From contig MU119500.1 of the NCBI GenBank assembly GCA_014904845.1, positions 1 through 63,468 of the forward strand: a stretch of DNA of 63,468 bases. Reading direction: 5' to 3'. Positions 28,926-39,238 of this stretch are shown here, in pieces. Position 1 is the first letter of the stretch; the number at the start of each line of letters is the position of its first letter. Position numbers and translations under genes: made by a program. The stretch is from Acephala macrosclerotiorum. Its lineage: Eukaryota; Ascomycota; Leotiomycetes; Helotiales; Mollisiaceae. The notes beneath the pieces are model-generated. The model was not told the DNA's origin, ran no database searches, and was given only the letters and a program-made list of their open reading frames with translations.

Positions 28926-29578
28926 TTTTTATTAATCGTTTTATTAAAAAATATATACGTTATTAATATTATTAATTTATTAATTAATTATTAGCGTTAT
29001 TAATTAACGATTAAATATTTAAATATTTAAAACTTGTAATTTATAATATTTATTAAATTTATTATAAAAGTTTTAAATAAATTTATTAAGCGCGTATTAA
29101 AATATTAAATTATAAAATTAAAAGTTGTAAAAGTTTTAATATTTTTCACTAAAAAACTAGCGGTCGCGCTTTATTCGACTAATAGATTTTTATCGTTTTA
29201 TAAATTATATAAATAAATAAAAATAAAAATTGAAAATATTAATACTATTTAAAATTTGATCATAAAATCGATCGATTTAAACAAAGTTTACGCGCGTAAA
29301 AATACCGATTAAACATACGAATAATTGCATTGTATTGTACTACGTTGCTCGATATTAAAAACTTAGATTAAAGTACTTAAAAACTAAGCGACTTAATTAA
29401 TTAAGTGTAGTTGCATAAAAGTCGCGCGCAGTCGTCGAAAGTCGAGAGTTTTAATGTTCTTATAAGACTAGATTTACTTATTAATCGATTATTATTAAGC
29501 GTTAAAGTTTTAAACATATAATTATTACGTAGTACGTATTATTAGTAAACCGTTAATATTATTAGCAATTGATTAATA
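28926..29578 (+). repeat. R2 dispersed repeat, copy a
   Basis: About 650 bp, starting TTTTATTAATCGTTTTATTA and ending near TTATTAGCAATTGATTAA. Its right half (about 29,150-29,570) keeps many non-CpG C and G bases (for example ACTAGCGGTCGCGCTTTATT) in contrast to its flanks. Four other copies are in the window. It has no coding sequence that I can see. Its class is unknown: solo LTR, long terminal inverted repeat, or non-autonomous element. Confidence 0.7.
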
Positions 29579-29714
29579 ATAATAAAATTTTCTAATAAAA
29601 TTAAATTAAAATAATTATAAAAATTTGAAATAATTTATTTTTAAAATAATAAATAAAATATAATTTTTATAATTAAATTATTAAAATTAATTAAAATTAT
29701 TAAAAAAAAAATTA

Positions 29715-30362
29715 TATATTAATTAATTATTAATAATATTAGCGGTTTATTAATAATACGTATTACGTAATAATTATATATTTAAAATTTTAACGTTTAA
29801 TAATAATCGATTAATAAATAAATTTAAATTTATAAAAATATTAAAATTTTTAATTTTTAATAATAATAAATAATTACGTACGATTTTTATATAATTATAT
29901 TTAATTAATTAAATTATAATTATATATTCGTTTATAATTACTATTTACGTATAAAATTAATTAATATTACGCGCGTAAATTTTATTTAAATCGATTAATT
30001 TTACGATTAAATTTTAAATAATATTAATATTTTTAATTTTTATTTTTATTTATTATTTTAATATTTTTAATAATTAATCGAATAAAACGCGATTATTAAT
30101 TTTTTAATAAAAAATATTAAAATTTTTATAATTTGCAATTTTATAATTTAATATTTTAATATGCGTTTAATAAATTTATTTAAAAATTTTATAATAAATT
30201 TAATAAATATTATAAATTACAAATTTTAAATATTTAAATATTTAATCGTAAATTAATATTATTAATATTAAAATAAAAATAATTAATAATATTAATAATT
30301 AATTAATAAATTAATAATATTAATAATGTATATATTTTTTAATAAAATGATTAATAAAATTT
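29715..30362 (-). repeat. R2 dispersed repeat, copy b (inverted, tail-to-tail with copy a)
   Basis: The reverse complement aligns with copy a along its whole length, from TTAATAATATTAGCGG at the left to the TTTTATTAATC-type start at the right. The spacer between a and b is about 135 bp and itself looks partly palindromic, so 28.93-30.36 kb is one long inverted repeat. Copy b is more AT-rich than copy a. Confidence 0.68.
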
Positions 30363-30419
30363 TTTTTTAATAATATTAAAAAATATAATTTCGTATTATA
30401 TAAATTTATTAATATTTTA

Positions 30420-33010
30420 TTATTTTTAATTAAAAAGAAATTATATTTATAATAAATTAAAATATTAATTAATAAAATATTTAATAAATAAATAATAATA
30501 TTAAAAATTTAAAAAATAAAAAATAAATAAAATTTAATTAATTATTTATAAATATAAAAATCAAAAATTAAAATAATTATTTTATTATAATATTTAAAAA
30601 AAATTAATAATATATAAATAATAATTATTTTAAATAATTAATTTATTTATTATATAATTATAAAAAATTATATTAAATAATAAAATTATTAAAATATTAA
30701 TTATTAAATAATTATAATTTTTAATATTATAAAAATTTAATTTAAAAAAAAATATTTATATTAATATTTTTTATATTATTTTTATTATTATTATTAAATA
30801 TATAAATAATTTTTAAAAAATTTAAATTTATTTTATAAAATAATTATTATTAACGTTTTATATTTAAATAATAAATTTATTTATAATATTTTAAATCGTT
30901 AAATTTTTAAAAAATATATTTTTTATATTATTAAAAAAAAGTTTTATTAATCGTTTTATTAAAAAATATATACGTTATTAATATTATTAATTATTTTTAT
31001 TTTAATATTAATAATATTAATTTAAAATCAAATATTTAAATATTTAAAATTTATAATTTAAAATATTAATTAAATTTATTAAATATATATTAAAATATTA
31101 AATTATAAAATTATAAATTACAAAAGTTTTAATGTTTTTTATTAAAATTTATATATAAATTAATAATCGCGTTTTATTCGATTAATAAATTTTAATCGTT
31201 TTATAAATTATATAAATAAATAAAAATAAAAATTAAAAATATTAATATTATTTAAAATTTAATTATAAAATCGATCGATTTAAATAAAATTTACGCGTAT
31301 AAAAAAATATTAACTTTATATGCGAGTAATTATAAATAATTATAATAATTTATAAATAGTTATAATTTAATTAAAATATTTAAAAATTGAACGATTTAAT
31401 TAATTAAATATAATTATATAAAAATCGCTCGTAATCGTTTATAATCGCTCAAAAATTAGAAATTTTAATATTTTTATTAGTTCGAATTTATTTATTAATC
31501 GGTTATTATTAAACGTCAAAGATTTAAATATATAATTACTACGTAATACGCGTTATTAATAAGTCGCTAATATTATTAATAATTAATTAATTTATAAAAA
31601 AAAATTTAATAATATATTAAATTAATACGTATTAAAAATTATTTAATTATTTTGTTTATAATATAAAAAATAAAATTTATTTATAAAATTTTAATAAAAC
31701 GTTAAAATAATAATAATTAAAAATAAAAAAATTTTCGTTAAAATTTATAATAATATAAAAAAAATAAAAAAATAAATTAATAAAAAAATAATTTTATAAA
31801 TAATAATTAAAATTATAAACGATTTAATAAAATTAAATAATATTATATTTTTATTATTAATTTTTAAAATATATTTTAAAATAATTAATAATAATACGTT
31901 ATTATTATTAATTATTAAAATAATTAAAATAATTTAAATAATTATTAAAAAAAAAATTTATTTATATATTAAATATTAAATTAATAATACGTTTATAATA
32001 AAAAATAATTTAAATACGAAATTTATATTAAATTATATTATATTAAAAAAATATTAAAAATTTAAAATAATAATTAAAATAATAATTATAATTATAATTA
32101 AAAAAAAAACTTTTATATTTTTTTATTAAACGAATTAAATAAAATTTTAATTTAATAATATAATTAAAAACGTTTAAAAAAATTATATAATAAAAACGTA
32201 TTTAATAAAAAATAATATTTTATTAAAAATAATAATAAAAATTTTAAAAATTTTAACGAATAATTTATTATTATTATTATTAAAAAAATTAAAATTTTTA
32301 TAATATTTATAATAAAAAAAAACTAATATAAAATTTATAAAAAAATTATAAAAAAAAAAATACGATTATAATTTTTAAATAATTTAATTATAAAAAAAGT
32401 TTTTAATTTTATTAAATATTTTAAAATTCGTATTTTTAATTTAAAATTAATTAATAAAATTAATAATTTAAAAATATAATAATAATAAAAAAATTTAATA
32501 AACGAATTAATAAATAATTATTATTTTAATATATTTTTTAATTTAATTTTTAAATAAAAAAATTAAAATATAATTTTATAATATTATTAAAATAAAAATA
32601 TATTAATAAATTATATATTTTAAATATTATAAAAAAAAATATTTATAATTATATTAATATACAATTTTTATTTTTTAATTATAATTATTAAAAAAAAATA
32701 TAATTTTAAAAATATAATTAATTTTTAATAAATATATTTTAATTAAATATAAAAATTTAATTTATTTATAATAAAAAAAATTATATTATTATAATTTATT
32801 AAAATAAACGCGTTATTAAAATCGGTTTAATTTTAAAAATATATAATATAATAAAAAAATCGATATAATAATTATAATTTAATTTATTTATTAAAAAAAA
32901 AAATTTATATTTAAAATATTAACGAGTTTTTTATATTAATAAATTATAATAAAATAAAAAATTTTTTAATTAATTAAATTAATTAAATTTTTATTATAAA
33001 AAAATTATTA
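30420..33010 (+). mobile_element. Copia-type relic C2, deleted relative to C1 and interrupted by R2
   Basis: A shorter second copy of C1. The blocks are collinear from about 30,430 (matching about 24,110) to about 32,960 (matching about 27,360), with large deletions and the R2c repeat between 30,942 and 31,592. The RNase H start is at about 32,800-32,885. A further C-like block at about 33,095-33,170 (matching 27,980-28,050) lies beyond the B-type LTR fragment, so that fragment appears to sit inside C2. Confidence 0.6.
30942..31592 (+). repeat. R2 dispersed repeat, copy c
   Basis: Same start (TTTTATTAATCGTTTTATTA) and same end pattern (TCGCTAATATTATTAATAAT) as copies a and e. It interrupts C2, so R2 moved, or recombined, after C2 was in place. 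With copy b it forms a head-to-head pair around about 580 bp of C2. Confidence 0.68.
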
Positions 33011-33011
33011 A

Positions 33012-33090
33012 TATAAATACAATATTGGTTTAGTAGTCACGTGCGGTACTAGTCCTAATCCGGACTAGTGCCGTCTCGCTAAAGTTAAAA
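33012..33090 (-). repeat. Fragment of a B-type LTR (3' approximately 80 bp) in inverted orientation
   Basis: The reverse complement carries GTACCGCACGTGACTACTAA and continues to TATTGTATTTATA, the same as the end of the 208-bp B1 LTRs. Upstream of that it has TAGCGAGACGGCACTAGTCC in place of the B1 TAGCGCAAGCGGCACTAGTC. It contains a perfect 8-bp palindrome, ACTAGTCC (33,048-33,055) and GGACTAGT (33,062-33,069). No matching internal B sequence adjoins, so it is a truncated or solo LTR. Confidence 0.75.
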
Positions 33091-33849
33091 AAAAAAATTT
33101 TAAAATAATAAAATTATAATTAAAATTATTTTATATTTTTATTTTTAATTTATTATTAATAATAAATATTTTTAATAATATTAATAAATATAATTAAAAT
33201 ATAAAAATTATAATAACGTATATTAATTTTTTATAATAATATAATAATTTCAAATTTTAATTAAATTTTAATATAATATTTTTTAAAAAAAAAATTAAAA
33301 TTTAAAATATATTATTATTTTTATTTATTTATATTTTTTTCGTTTATTATATTATATTTAAACGAATATTTATTTTAATATTTTATTAATTTATTTTATA
33401 TAAAATTAAAAAGTTTTTAATCAAAATTATTATTTTAATTTTTTTTTTTATATAAAAATAAAAATTTTATTATTATTAAAATTATTTTTAAAATTTAATT
33501 TAATATTTATAATAAAATAAAACGCGTATAAATTTATTTTATTTTATTTTATATTTATATTAATTTTTTTAATTAATATAATAATATAAAATTTAAAAAT
33601 ATTAAATTTAACGATTTTAAAAATATTTATTAAAATAAATAATCGTAAAAAAATATTATTTTTTTAATGTTTAATATTCGTATTATAAAAAAAATTAAAA
33701 AATTAAAAATTAAAAATTTGAAAAAAATTTAATTTAAAAAAAAACTCGTATTACGATTTTATTTAAAAAATTTACTTTTTAATATTATTTATTTAAATTT
33801 TTATTTTTAATTATATTATACTTTTTATTATTTTATAAATTAATAATCA
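33091..33849. other. AT-rich flank of the island, no gene
   Basis: RIP-type sequence. Apart from a C-like block at about 33,095-33,170 I see no coding residue or recognisable repeat. Base composition changes to GC-balanced between about 33,900 and 33,960. Confidence 0.6.
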
Positions 33850-33989
33850 AATCCATAGATTTTATTACTACTCTATAAATTAATAAGTAATTTTATAGAT
33901 TTGATTACTATTTTTATTTCGTAGAATAAAATCTATAGGTTTATTCCTGTTCCATGGAGTGGGAATGAATCCGTGGGTTTAATCATTCC
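33850..33989. repeat. 60-bp tandem repeat spanning the RIP boundary
   Basis: Two imperfect direct copies, 33,850-33,910 and 33,930-33,989. The right copy is GC-balanced (ATGGAGTGGGAATGAATCCG inside). The left copy aligns with it with a few small gaps, and most differences are C-to-T or G-to-A towards the left copy (ATCCGTGGGTTT against ATTTTATAGATTT). The right copy contains a short inverted repeat, GGAATGA...TCATTCC. It may be the end of an unidentified element. Confidence 0.65.
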
Positions 33990-34387
33990 GTGGATTCGCG
34001 GTTACATACCGCGTTTGCATGTGCACCATGGGCGTTTTGCTCTGATCTCGGATCTTCTCTTCTCAGCTTCCAGTCTTATTACCAAGATATTCCATATTGT
34101 CTAGTTCAAACCGTTTAGATCTCCCTCCTACAATACCTTCTTATAAATTCTGGTCTCAGGGAAGATCCTCGCAGCGTTCCCAATGAGTAAACGGTTTTTG
34201 TGCGAACTGGTGTAACTGTCCATACTACCTCAGGGCAATTTTAACCCGAACTGCCTTGAAACTGTAAAAACTGCCGACCTAGGCAATATCAGTTCTAGCC
34301 CTGCCTAGAACTAGACTAGTCCAGGGCAGTCTGTGTTTACCGTTGAAATTGGAACTGTCTACCCTTTGAGAATGCTGGATCCTCATC

Positions 34388-34843
34388 ATGCTTGAAAGCA
34401 GTTGCACGACGACAAACGCCAAGTCTATCGACAAGGAATCAAACATGGAACAACCACCAGAACAAACTACGCCTCGTAAGAGTCGAGAAGAGCGACCTCT
34501 CTCTGACGATGAATATTGGACAAACGACAACTCGCCAACAGAAGCCCAGGGCTCCGTGGACACTGTCTAAAACCGCCTAGCGCAGAGACGAAGCTGCACA
34601 GAGGAAATCAATGAAGAAACGACTGAACCCAGTGGGTCACTCGTTCAAAGTGGGAACAGGATAAAGGCTATCAACAAAAGGCTGACATGTATGAAATACG
34701 TCGAAGTGATGGTAAGAAATTTAGCGTTCTTATCACAAGCAAAGGACTGACTTGGTAACACGACAGCTACGGAGTTATATGATCTTAAAGGCAACGAAAT
34801 GGATCTCTGCCCTATTGGGAACTCGAAAATGAGTATAAACTAG
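34388..34843 (+). CDS. Candidate three-exon small gene, unknown function
   Basis: A possible model is 34,388-34,564, 34,633-34,711 and 34,767-34,843, which joins in frame to 110 residues. The second intron (34,712-34,766, 55 bp) has the textbook form GTAAG...CTGAC...CGACAG and joins EIRRSD to ATELYDLKGNEMD. The first intron (34,565-34,632) has a weak donor, GTCTAA. The product would be hydrophilic and acidic, with a DDEYW segment and no signal peptide or membrane segment. I do not recognise a family. Coding-like sequence in other frames continues downstream, so this may be the front of a damaged longer gene. Confidence 0.3.
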
Positions 34844-34979
34844 TCAATCCTGGGCGTTCATAGGCCCACGAAGGCGTCAAGCGCTAGTCTCCCAGAATAT
34901 CGCTATACTTGTACAGGAAACTGGACGTCGAAGAGCAAGAGCTGCTGAGTTCAAGGTGGTATACCATTCAACGAAAAGA

Positions 34980-35318
34980 AAGAAAGTTCTTCTCATCTAG
35001 ACAATGTGTAAGGCTTGCTATTCAATGATGCCTCTAACGACTTCCACAGGCAGGTGCAGCGCCGTGAGAAGAATCCAAGCATGCCCACGCAGCCAAACAC
35101 TTTCCAAATTATCGAATTTGACTCGTACCTAGATGCTGGTGGATGGAACATTCCTCATGGCTGCTGGGAGTTCCAGGTCTATGAGAACGGGCAAGATTGC
35201 TGACTGGCTCAGTGTGCAATTTGACCCGATGGATTTTGAGCATGGTGCCGAAAGCGGTCATGTTCCCAAGGAGTGCTTCAAGCCTGTTGTATTGAACAAG
35301 TGGGTGCAATGGCCTTGA
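34980..35318 (+). pseudogene. Frameshifted coding remnant, unknown family
   Basis: A 42-bp intron (35,008-35,049; GTAAG, CTCTAAC, CACAG) joins a short upstream exon in frame to QVQRREKNPSMP, then IIEFDSYLDAGGWNIPHGCW and EFQVYENG, ending at a stop at 35,201-35,203. A +1 shift near 35,190 continues naturally into KIADWLSVQFDPMDFEHG and ends NKWVQWP at 35,318. No good intron repairs this: the only candidate would be 36 bp and leads to a stop. I therefore read it as a disabled gene, perhaps the 3' part of the candidate at 34,388. Base composition is normal, so RIP did not cause the damage. Confidence 0.4.
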
Positions 35319-36214
35319 CCTGAAGCTTTGGTTATTGGAAATAGTAGTGCTCTCTTGTATGCGAGCGGAGTGATGTGGCCTAAAGTTTAGGCCTGGAGTT
35401 TGGGGAGTAAGGTAAAGCCTCTGTCAGATTCAATTTCGAGGACTACGCTAGGGGTCCTGGCTGGTCGTTGCTTGTTGTCTTTTGGTCTTTGCTTTTGCTC
35501 GTTGCCTCTTGGTTGTTCCTTGTTGCTGGTTGACGCGTTCAATCTCCCAGCCTTGCAGAGAGTTTGCTATACGCTGGGCTGGGCTGTGGTGCTGTATCTG
35601 GCAAAGCACAATGATCTTGGCCGACTATCGCCTTCGTCAAGACAGAGTGGGCCCACTGGTAGATCGTGGGAATTCAGGCAAGGCTGGCAGAATTCAAGCT
35701 TTGCTGCTGGTTGCTTGTCAGAAGATATTATTGCTCAACAGAAATGCCCCTTGTTCATTTTTTGGGCAAGGTACACCTACCAACTTTGAGGAGTCTACTC
35801 ACGTTATGAAGCCAAGATAATTTCCCTGGCCTCAAACACAAAGCTACCATGAACAACGTCAGGAAAGAGCCACCAGAAGCCACTTAGGCTGCATTGAATA
35901 GAGTTGGACAATATATGGTACTACATTTCGTCCCGCGCACTAGAACATCACGGAGGAATGGGATTTATATCTTTGAATAAGGCTGTTACGGAGGACGGAT
36001 TTTTAATTTTCCTAACTTAATCTGGCTCGCAAACAACTAGTTGATTTATTTATTTGCGCGTTGGTATCTCCAATCTTCGCGCTCCTCCTCGAGACACCAA
36101 GGCTTACCACACAACCTCTTCCCACATCCTCTTCATACTGCCCCTCCGTACCAGTCTTCTTCGCGGGCTCTTCTTTGCCCAATTCCCCTTGCGCAACCTC
36201 CCCCAGCGAACAAC
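35319..36214. other. Intergenic region, no supported gene
   Basis: GC-balanced. The two overlapping open frames at 35,400-35,820 do not have a credible ATG-started coding model. The last 170 bp before the next gene are pyrimidine-rich (CTTCC, CCTCC, CCCC runs), as is common in fungal promoters and 5' UTRs. No TATA box is obvious. Confidence 0.6.
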
Positions 36215-37386
36215 ATGTCAGCCATCATGGAGGTCAGGTTTGACGCCAGATACGGCCAACCACAAGACTTGGTGAGTAGTTACAGCTGTGCCCTAGCACT
36301 TCTAGCAAAGCTAACGCGCAGCGGGTCTTCGACGGCTTACGATATCACATGACAAATAAGAGCGTGGTATGTGCTGGCTTTCAGTCGTTGCTCACGCGCT
36401 CCTGTTCCTTTTACTAATGACCGCATTGCAGCGTGAACTGAAAGAATACACCTTCACCATAGTAGTTGCACTCGAGGAGGAGGAAGATAACGAACTTGAG
36501 CCACTCGAAGAAGGACCAGAGTTGGTTGTAAGTTGAATCTTTCTCAGTGAACTCGTATGATTCTCTTGGCTGATCAGTCCCAGGTCTTCAATTGTGCGGT
36601 TTATGCGAGATCAGATACCGACCCTGTATGTTCTCGAAACAGTCTATATGTGGTATTTGATTTGCTAAGTAGTCCTAGGCTCATATCGAGGATGCTGTCC
36701 TGAGGACGGTTGATGCATCTAGTCACTCTGCTTACTATCCACCACCGCAATTCGAGCCCACCTCTACAGCTGGTGCCAACAAGGACCTGTCTCCCTTCGT
36801 TCAAGACCTGCAGGACCAACCCACCCCACTTCCTCAAACTAACTACCCTACGCCCTCCCAGCTGCAATTTGGACAACTTCAACTTGCGGCGCCTCTCCTA
36901 CCGGGTTACTCAGCACCCCCTCGAGCAACGAAGAGAGTAATGCCCCCTCGTTCCCAAGTCACCGATGCTAGAGATTTGCAGTACCTCTTCGATTTGCCAT
37001 TGAACATGCGCGCCGGCGTCCAATATATTCCTCCCTTACACCATAACCACCTTATTGGACTACAAAACGGTCAAGCTAGACCCCAAGGCAAACAACGACG
37101 CACCAGATGGCAAGATGAACACATCGATTACTTGTACGACTTGATGGAGCTCGCGATGTTGACTCTGAACAGACCTCTTGAACGTAGAGACTTCCTCGCT
37201 ATCACGGAGGCTCTACATCGACAATTTCGGGGCACGTCAATCCACAATATTCCGTATCCGGAGAGGGGATACAACACCATTCATTCGTATGCCACTAGGA
37301 AGCAACCTTATGATACTTTGGTTCGGCGTGTGCTTCCTGACGTGTCTGCGAACATGCCGCAGTGGGTACCTAGGCATAATCAGTGA
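36215..37386 (+). CDS. Five-exon gene, 317-aa protein with a probable Myb/SANT-like C-terminal domain
   Basis: Exons are 36,215-36,271, 36,322-36,366, 36,432-36,527, 36,578-36,625 and 36,679-37,386. All four introns (50, 65, 50 and 53 bp) are phase 0 with GTGAG, GTATG or GTAAG donors, branch sites such as GCTAAC and ACTAAT, and CAG or TAG acceptors. The start has A at -3. For intron 3 a second acceptor 6 bp downstream (after 36,583) also stays in frame and is better spaced from its branch site. Residues about 120-165 are a Pro/Gln-rich linker. Residues about 220-300 begin KQRRTRWQDEHIDYLYDLM and form a basic, helical segment resembling fungal Myb/SANT-like DNA-binding domains; this is inferred from pattern only. 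It has no signal peptide or membrane helix, so the protein is probably intracellular, perhaps nuclear. The gene is undamaged despite RIP-saturated DNA 2.3 kb away. Confidence 0.85.
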
Positions 37387-37816
37387 TAGATAAGAGGGAA
37401 GGGCTTTGCATCGAGGGTGAAGGGAATCGTGTTAGAGTACGAGTAGTGCCGTAGGTTTGATACAGACTTCAGGTTATTTACCCATTTCTTTCGGCGCATT
37501 ATTAATGGCGAATGCCAGGGTTGGCATGGATGACACGCGAGCTCGCTTGCTTTACGCACGTTTCTAGATACCAAGTTGATGTTCTTATGTGGATCAGATA
37601 GCTATTTAGGAGAAAAGAAGTTGCTTATTCTGACCTTGCTGCACTGTCTCACCGTACTTTCCCCGAAAGACAACACAAAGCACTACATATCAAGATTTTT
37701 TAATACTAGAATTCGAACGCAAGCAAGCTAAGGAATCGACCAAACAAGGCCTTGAAATTTCTCTTAGATGCCACTCGAAGCCGGTTTTCATCCTCATTCT
37801 CGAGGACCCACCAGGG

Positions 37817-38020
37817 TCAGGACAAATCGTTTATTTCATACACCAGGAGCCTGATCGATACGAATTGTCCACCGTCCTCTGTCATGACACCAGCAACCTG
37901 GCACGGGCTTATCTCAATCCCGAATCCCTGATTAGGTGATTGCTGATCCAATCGCTGCCAGCGAGCGTACGATGGGGATGGAAGCGGAGAATCGTTAGGT
38001 CGAGTCGTTGTCGTTCTCAT
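37817..38020 (-). CDS. Candidate short minus-strand gene or exon, unknown function
   Basis: ATG at 38,018-38,020 opens 67 codons: MRTTTTRPNDSPLPSPSYAR, later GFGIEISPCQVAGVM and FVSIRLLVYEINDLS. Composition is protein-like (Ser/Pro-rich front, then a mixed hydrophobic block). The frame also extends upstream without a stop to 38,101. After the stop the same frame stays open for 36 more codons to about 37,710, so a short intron or a recent stop is possible. It would be divergent from the AIG1-like gene, 147 bp from its ATG. No family is recognised. Confidence 0.3.
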   Translation of the reverse strand: MRTTTTRPNDSPLPSPSYARWQRLDQQSPNQGFGIEISPCQVAGVMTEDGGQFVSIRLLVYEINDLS

Positions 38021-38166
38021 CTCATGGTTCTCTCGAGAAGAACGAGCTTGATTATCCCTCGCTGACCGCTCCGCGTGATAATCCAGACCCTTTTGACACA
38101 CTTGCGTTTCTCAAGAAAGCACCCATTTCTGCGCGGCCATTAGATAGCTTGTTACATTATTTCAAC

Positions 38167-38854
38167 ATGGATTCCTTACCTGGGAGAGAATCGTTCTTAC
38201 TTCATTGTCTTGGCCTAGCATCATTCGCGGCGAGCTTTCAGTTCCTCTTCTCTCGTCCTACCAAGATAAGTCAAGGTTTTGGTGGACATTTCCAATTCCC
38301 CACCAACATCGGTAGGTTACCAATCTTCCAGAATCATATCAACTCCGAATTGACGGTCTTTAGGACTCTTGCTATCTTTCCTGTCTTTCGCTTTCGCCGT
38401 TCTTGATGACATCTTCCCCTCCAGTACCCTCGATCGTCTCAAGAGAACGACACGCTTTATCGTGATGCCCCTCGAAACCACAATCACCCTCGCATACTGC
38501 CTTCTCTATTTCGCCCATAAATCCCTCATCGTCGATTCACAAGCGCTGCCTCTGCAATCTCACAGGGACATCGGGTTCCATCTTCTCCCGGCCCTTTTTT
38601 TGATAGCAGACCACCATGTTGTGCCTCCGAAGCAGGTGCTGCGAGTGCGATCTGAGCTGGCATTCTTCGCTTTTGTAGGCTTCGTCGCTCTTTATGGGCT
38701 TTGGCTCGAGATATGTCATGCGAGAAATGGGTTTTGGCCGTACCCAATCCTTGCGAACGTCGGTGTCGAGACTAAAGCGGGGCTGTTTGCTGTGATTGTT
38801 GCGATGCTGGGAGTACTTATAACTTCGTTCTCGGTGCACGTGATAGTTGCTTGA
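38167..38854 (+). CDS. AIG1/FAR-17a family integral membrane hydrolase
   Basis: Exons 38,167-38,311 and 38,364-38,854 join to 211 residues. The 52-bp intron has GTAGGT, TTGAC and TTTAG. Six hydrophobic segments are visible at about 11-28, 49-63, 84-100, 118-134, 147-164 and 187-209. The layout matches the FAR-17a/AIG1 family, multi-pass membrane hydrolases whose animal members AIG1 and ADTRP split fatty-acid esters of hydroxy fatty acids using a conserved Thr and His. Candidates here are Thr46 (GGHFQFPTNIG) and His121 (DIGFHLLPALFLIADHH). The WPYP motif near residue 173 also fits. The likely site is the endoplasmic reticulum or another internal membrane; the fungal substrate is not known to me. 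The length is close to the usual approximately 230 residues. The ATG at 38,167 is chosen because it leads directly into the first membrane segment. Confidence 0.83.
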
Positions 38855-39238
38855 TTGGGTCGCCTCCGTGGGCTTTGGAAGCTTCAGCTCTTATAGGAAA
38901 GGAAAACACGTGGAAATATCACCCATCGTTCCGGTCGCTCCGGTCGCTCGCTCGAGCAAACCCCGCCATGAGGCAACCCCGCGGAGCTCTCCAGCTCCAA
39001 CTATTGGTATTGGTCAGATCAGAACGAGTATATGCTGTGCTACCACATTCGATTCGTTGCATTTCTAAGCATGTTATGACGACAGATTGCATTTCCATAG
39101 GATGTTCAAGCATATTAGAGCCATTCGTCTCCAGATACTAGTCAAGATCGTAACTTCAGGATACACTTCATCTATTCATACACGCGTGGAAAGAAACCTT
39201 CGACGCAAAACATCACATCACATCAACAACCCACGAAC
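38855..39238. other. Intergenic region between the AIG1-like and reductase genes
   Basis: 384 bp of GC-balanced sequence. Short open frames of 73-96 codons on both strands look like chance and have no intron support. A tandem CGGTCGCTC CGGTCGCTC duplication is at about 38,931-38,948. It presumably holds the reductase promoter; just before its ATG the sequence is rich in CATCACATCACATCAAC. Confidence 0.6.

Noticed and set aside
1..33849. Mitochondrial or organelle origin of the AT-rich sequence
   Set aside because: The residue patterns are copia and gypsy pol, C/G are kept specifically in CpG, and the DNA is continuous with spliced nuclear genes.
34279..34563. 94-codon minus-strand open frame
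   Set aside because: It overlaps the plus-strand candidate with supported introns and shows no intron or family support of its own.
35400..35820. Two overlapping plus-strand open frames of 129 and 112 codons
   Set aside because: The longer one opens at TTG and I see no ATG in its frame. The residues suggest chance coding in GC-balanced DNA, and there is no family match.
36601..36882. 93-codon minus-strand open frame
   Set aside because: It is a shadow of exons 4-5 of the five-exon gene, which is fully supported on the plus strand.
38526..38839. Minus-strand open frames of 73 and 100 codons
   Set aside because: They lie opposite the AIG1-like exon 2 and are shadows of it.
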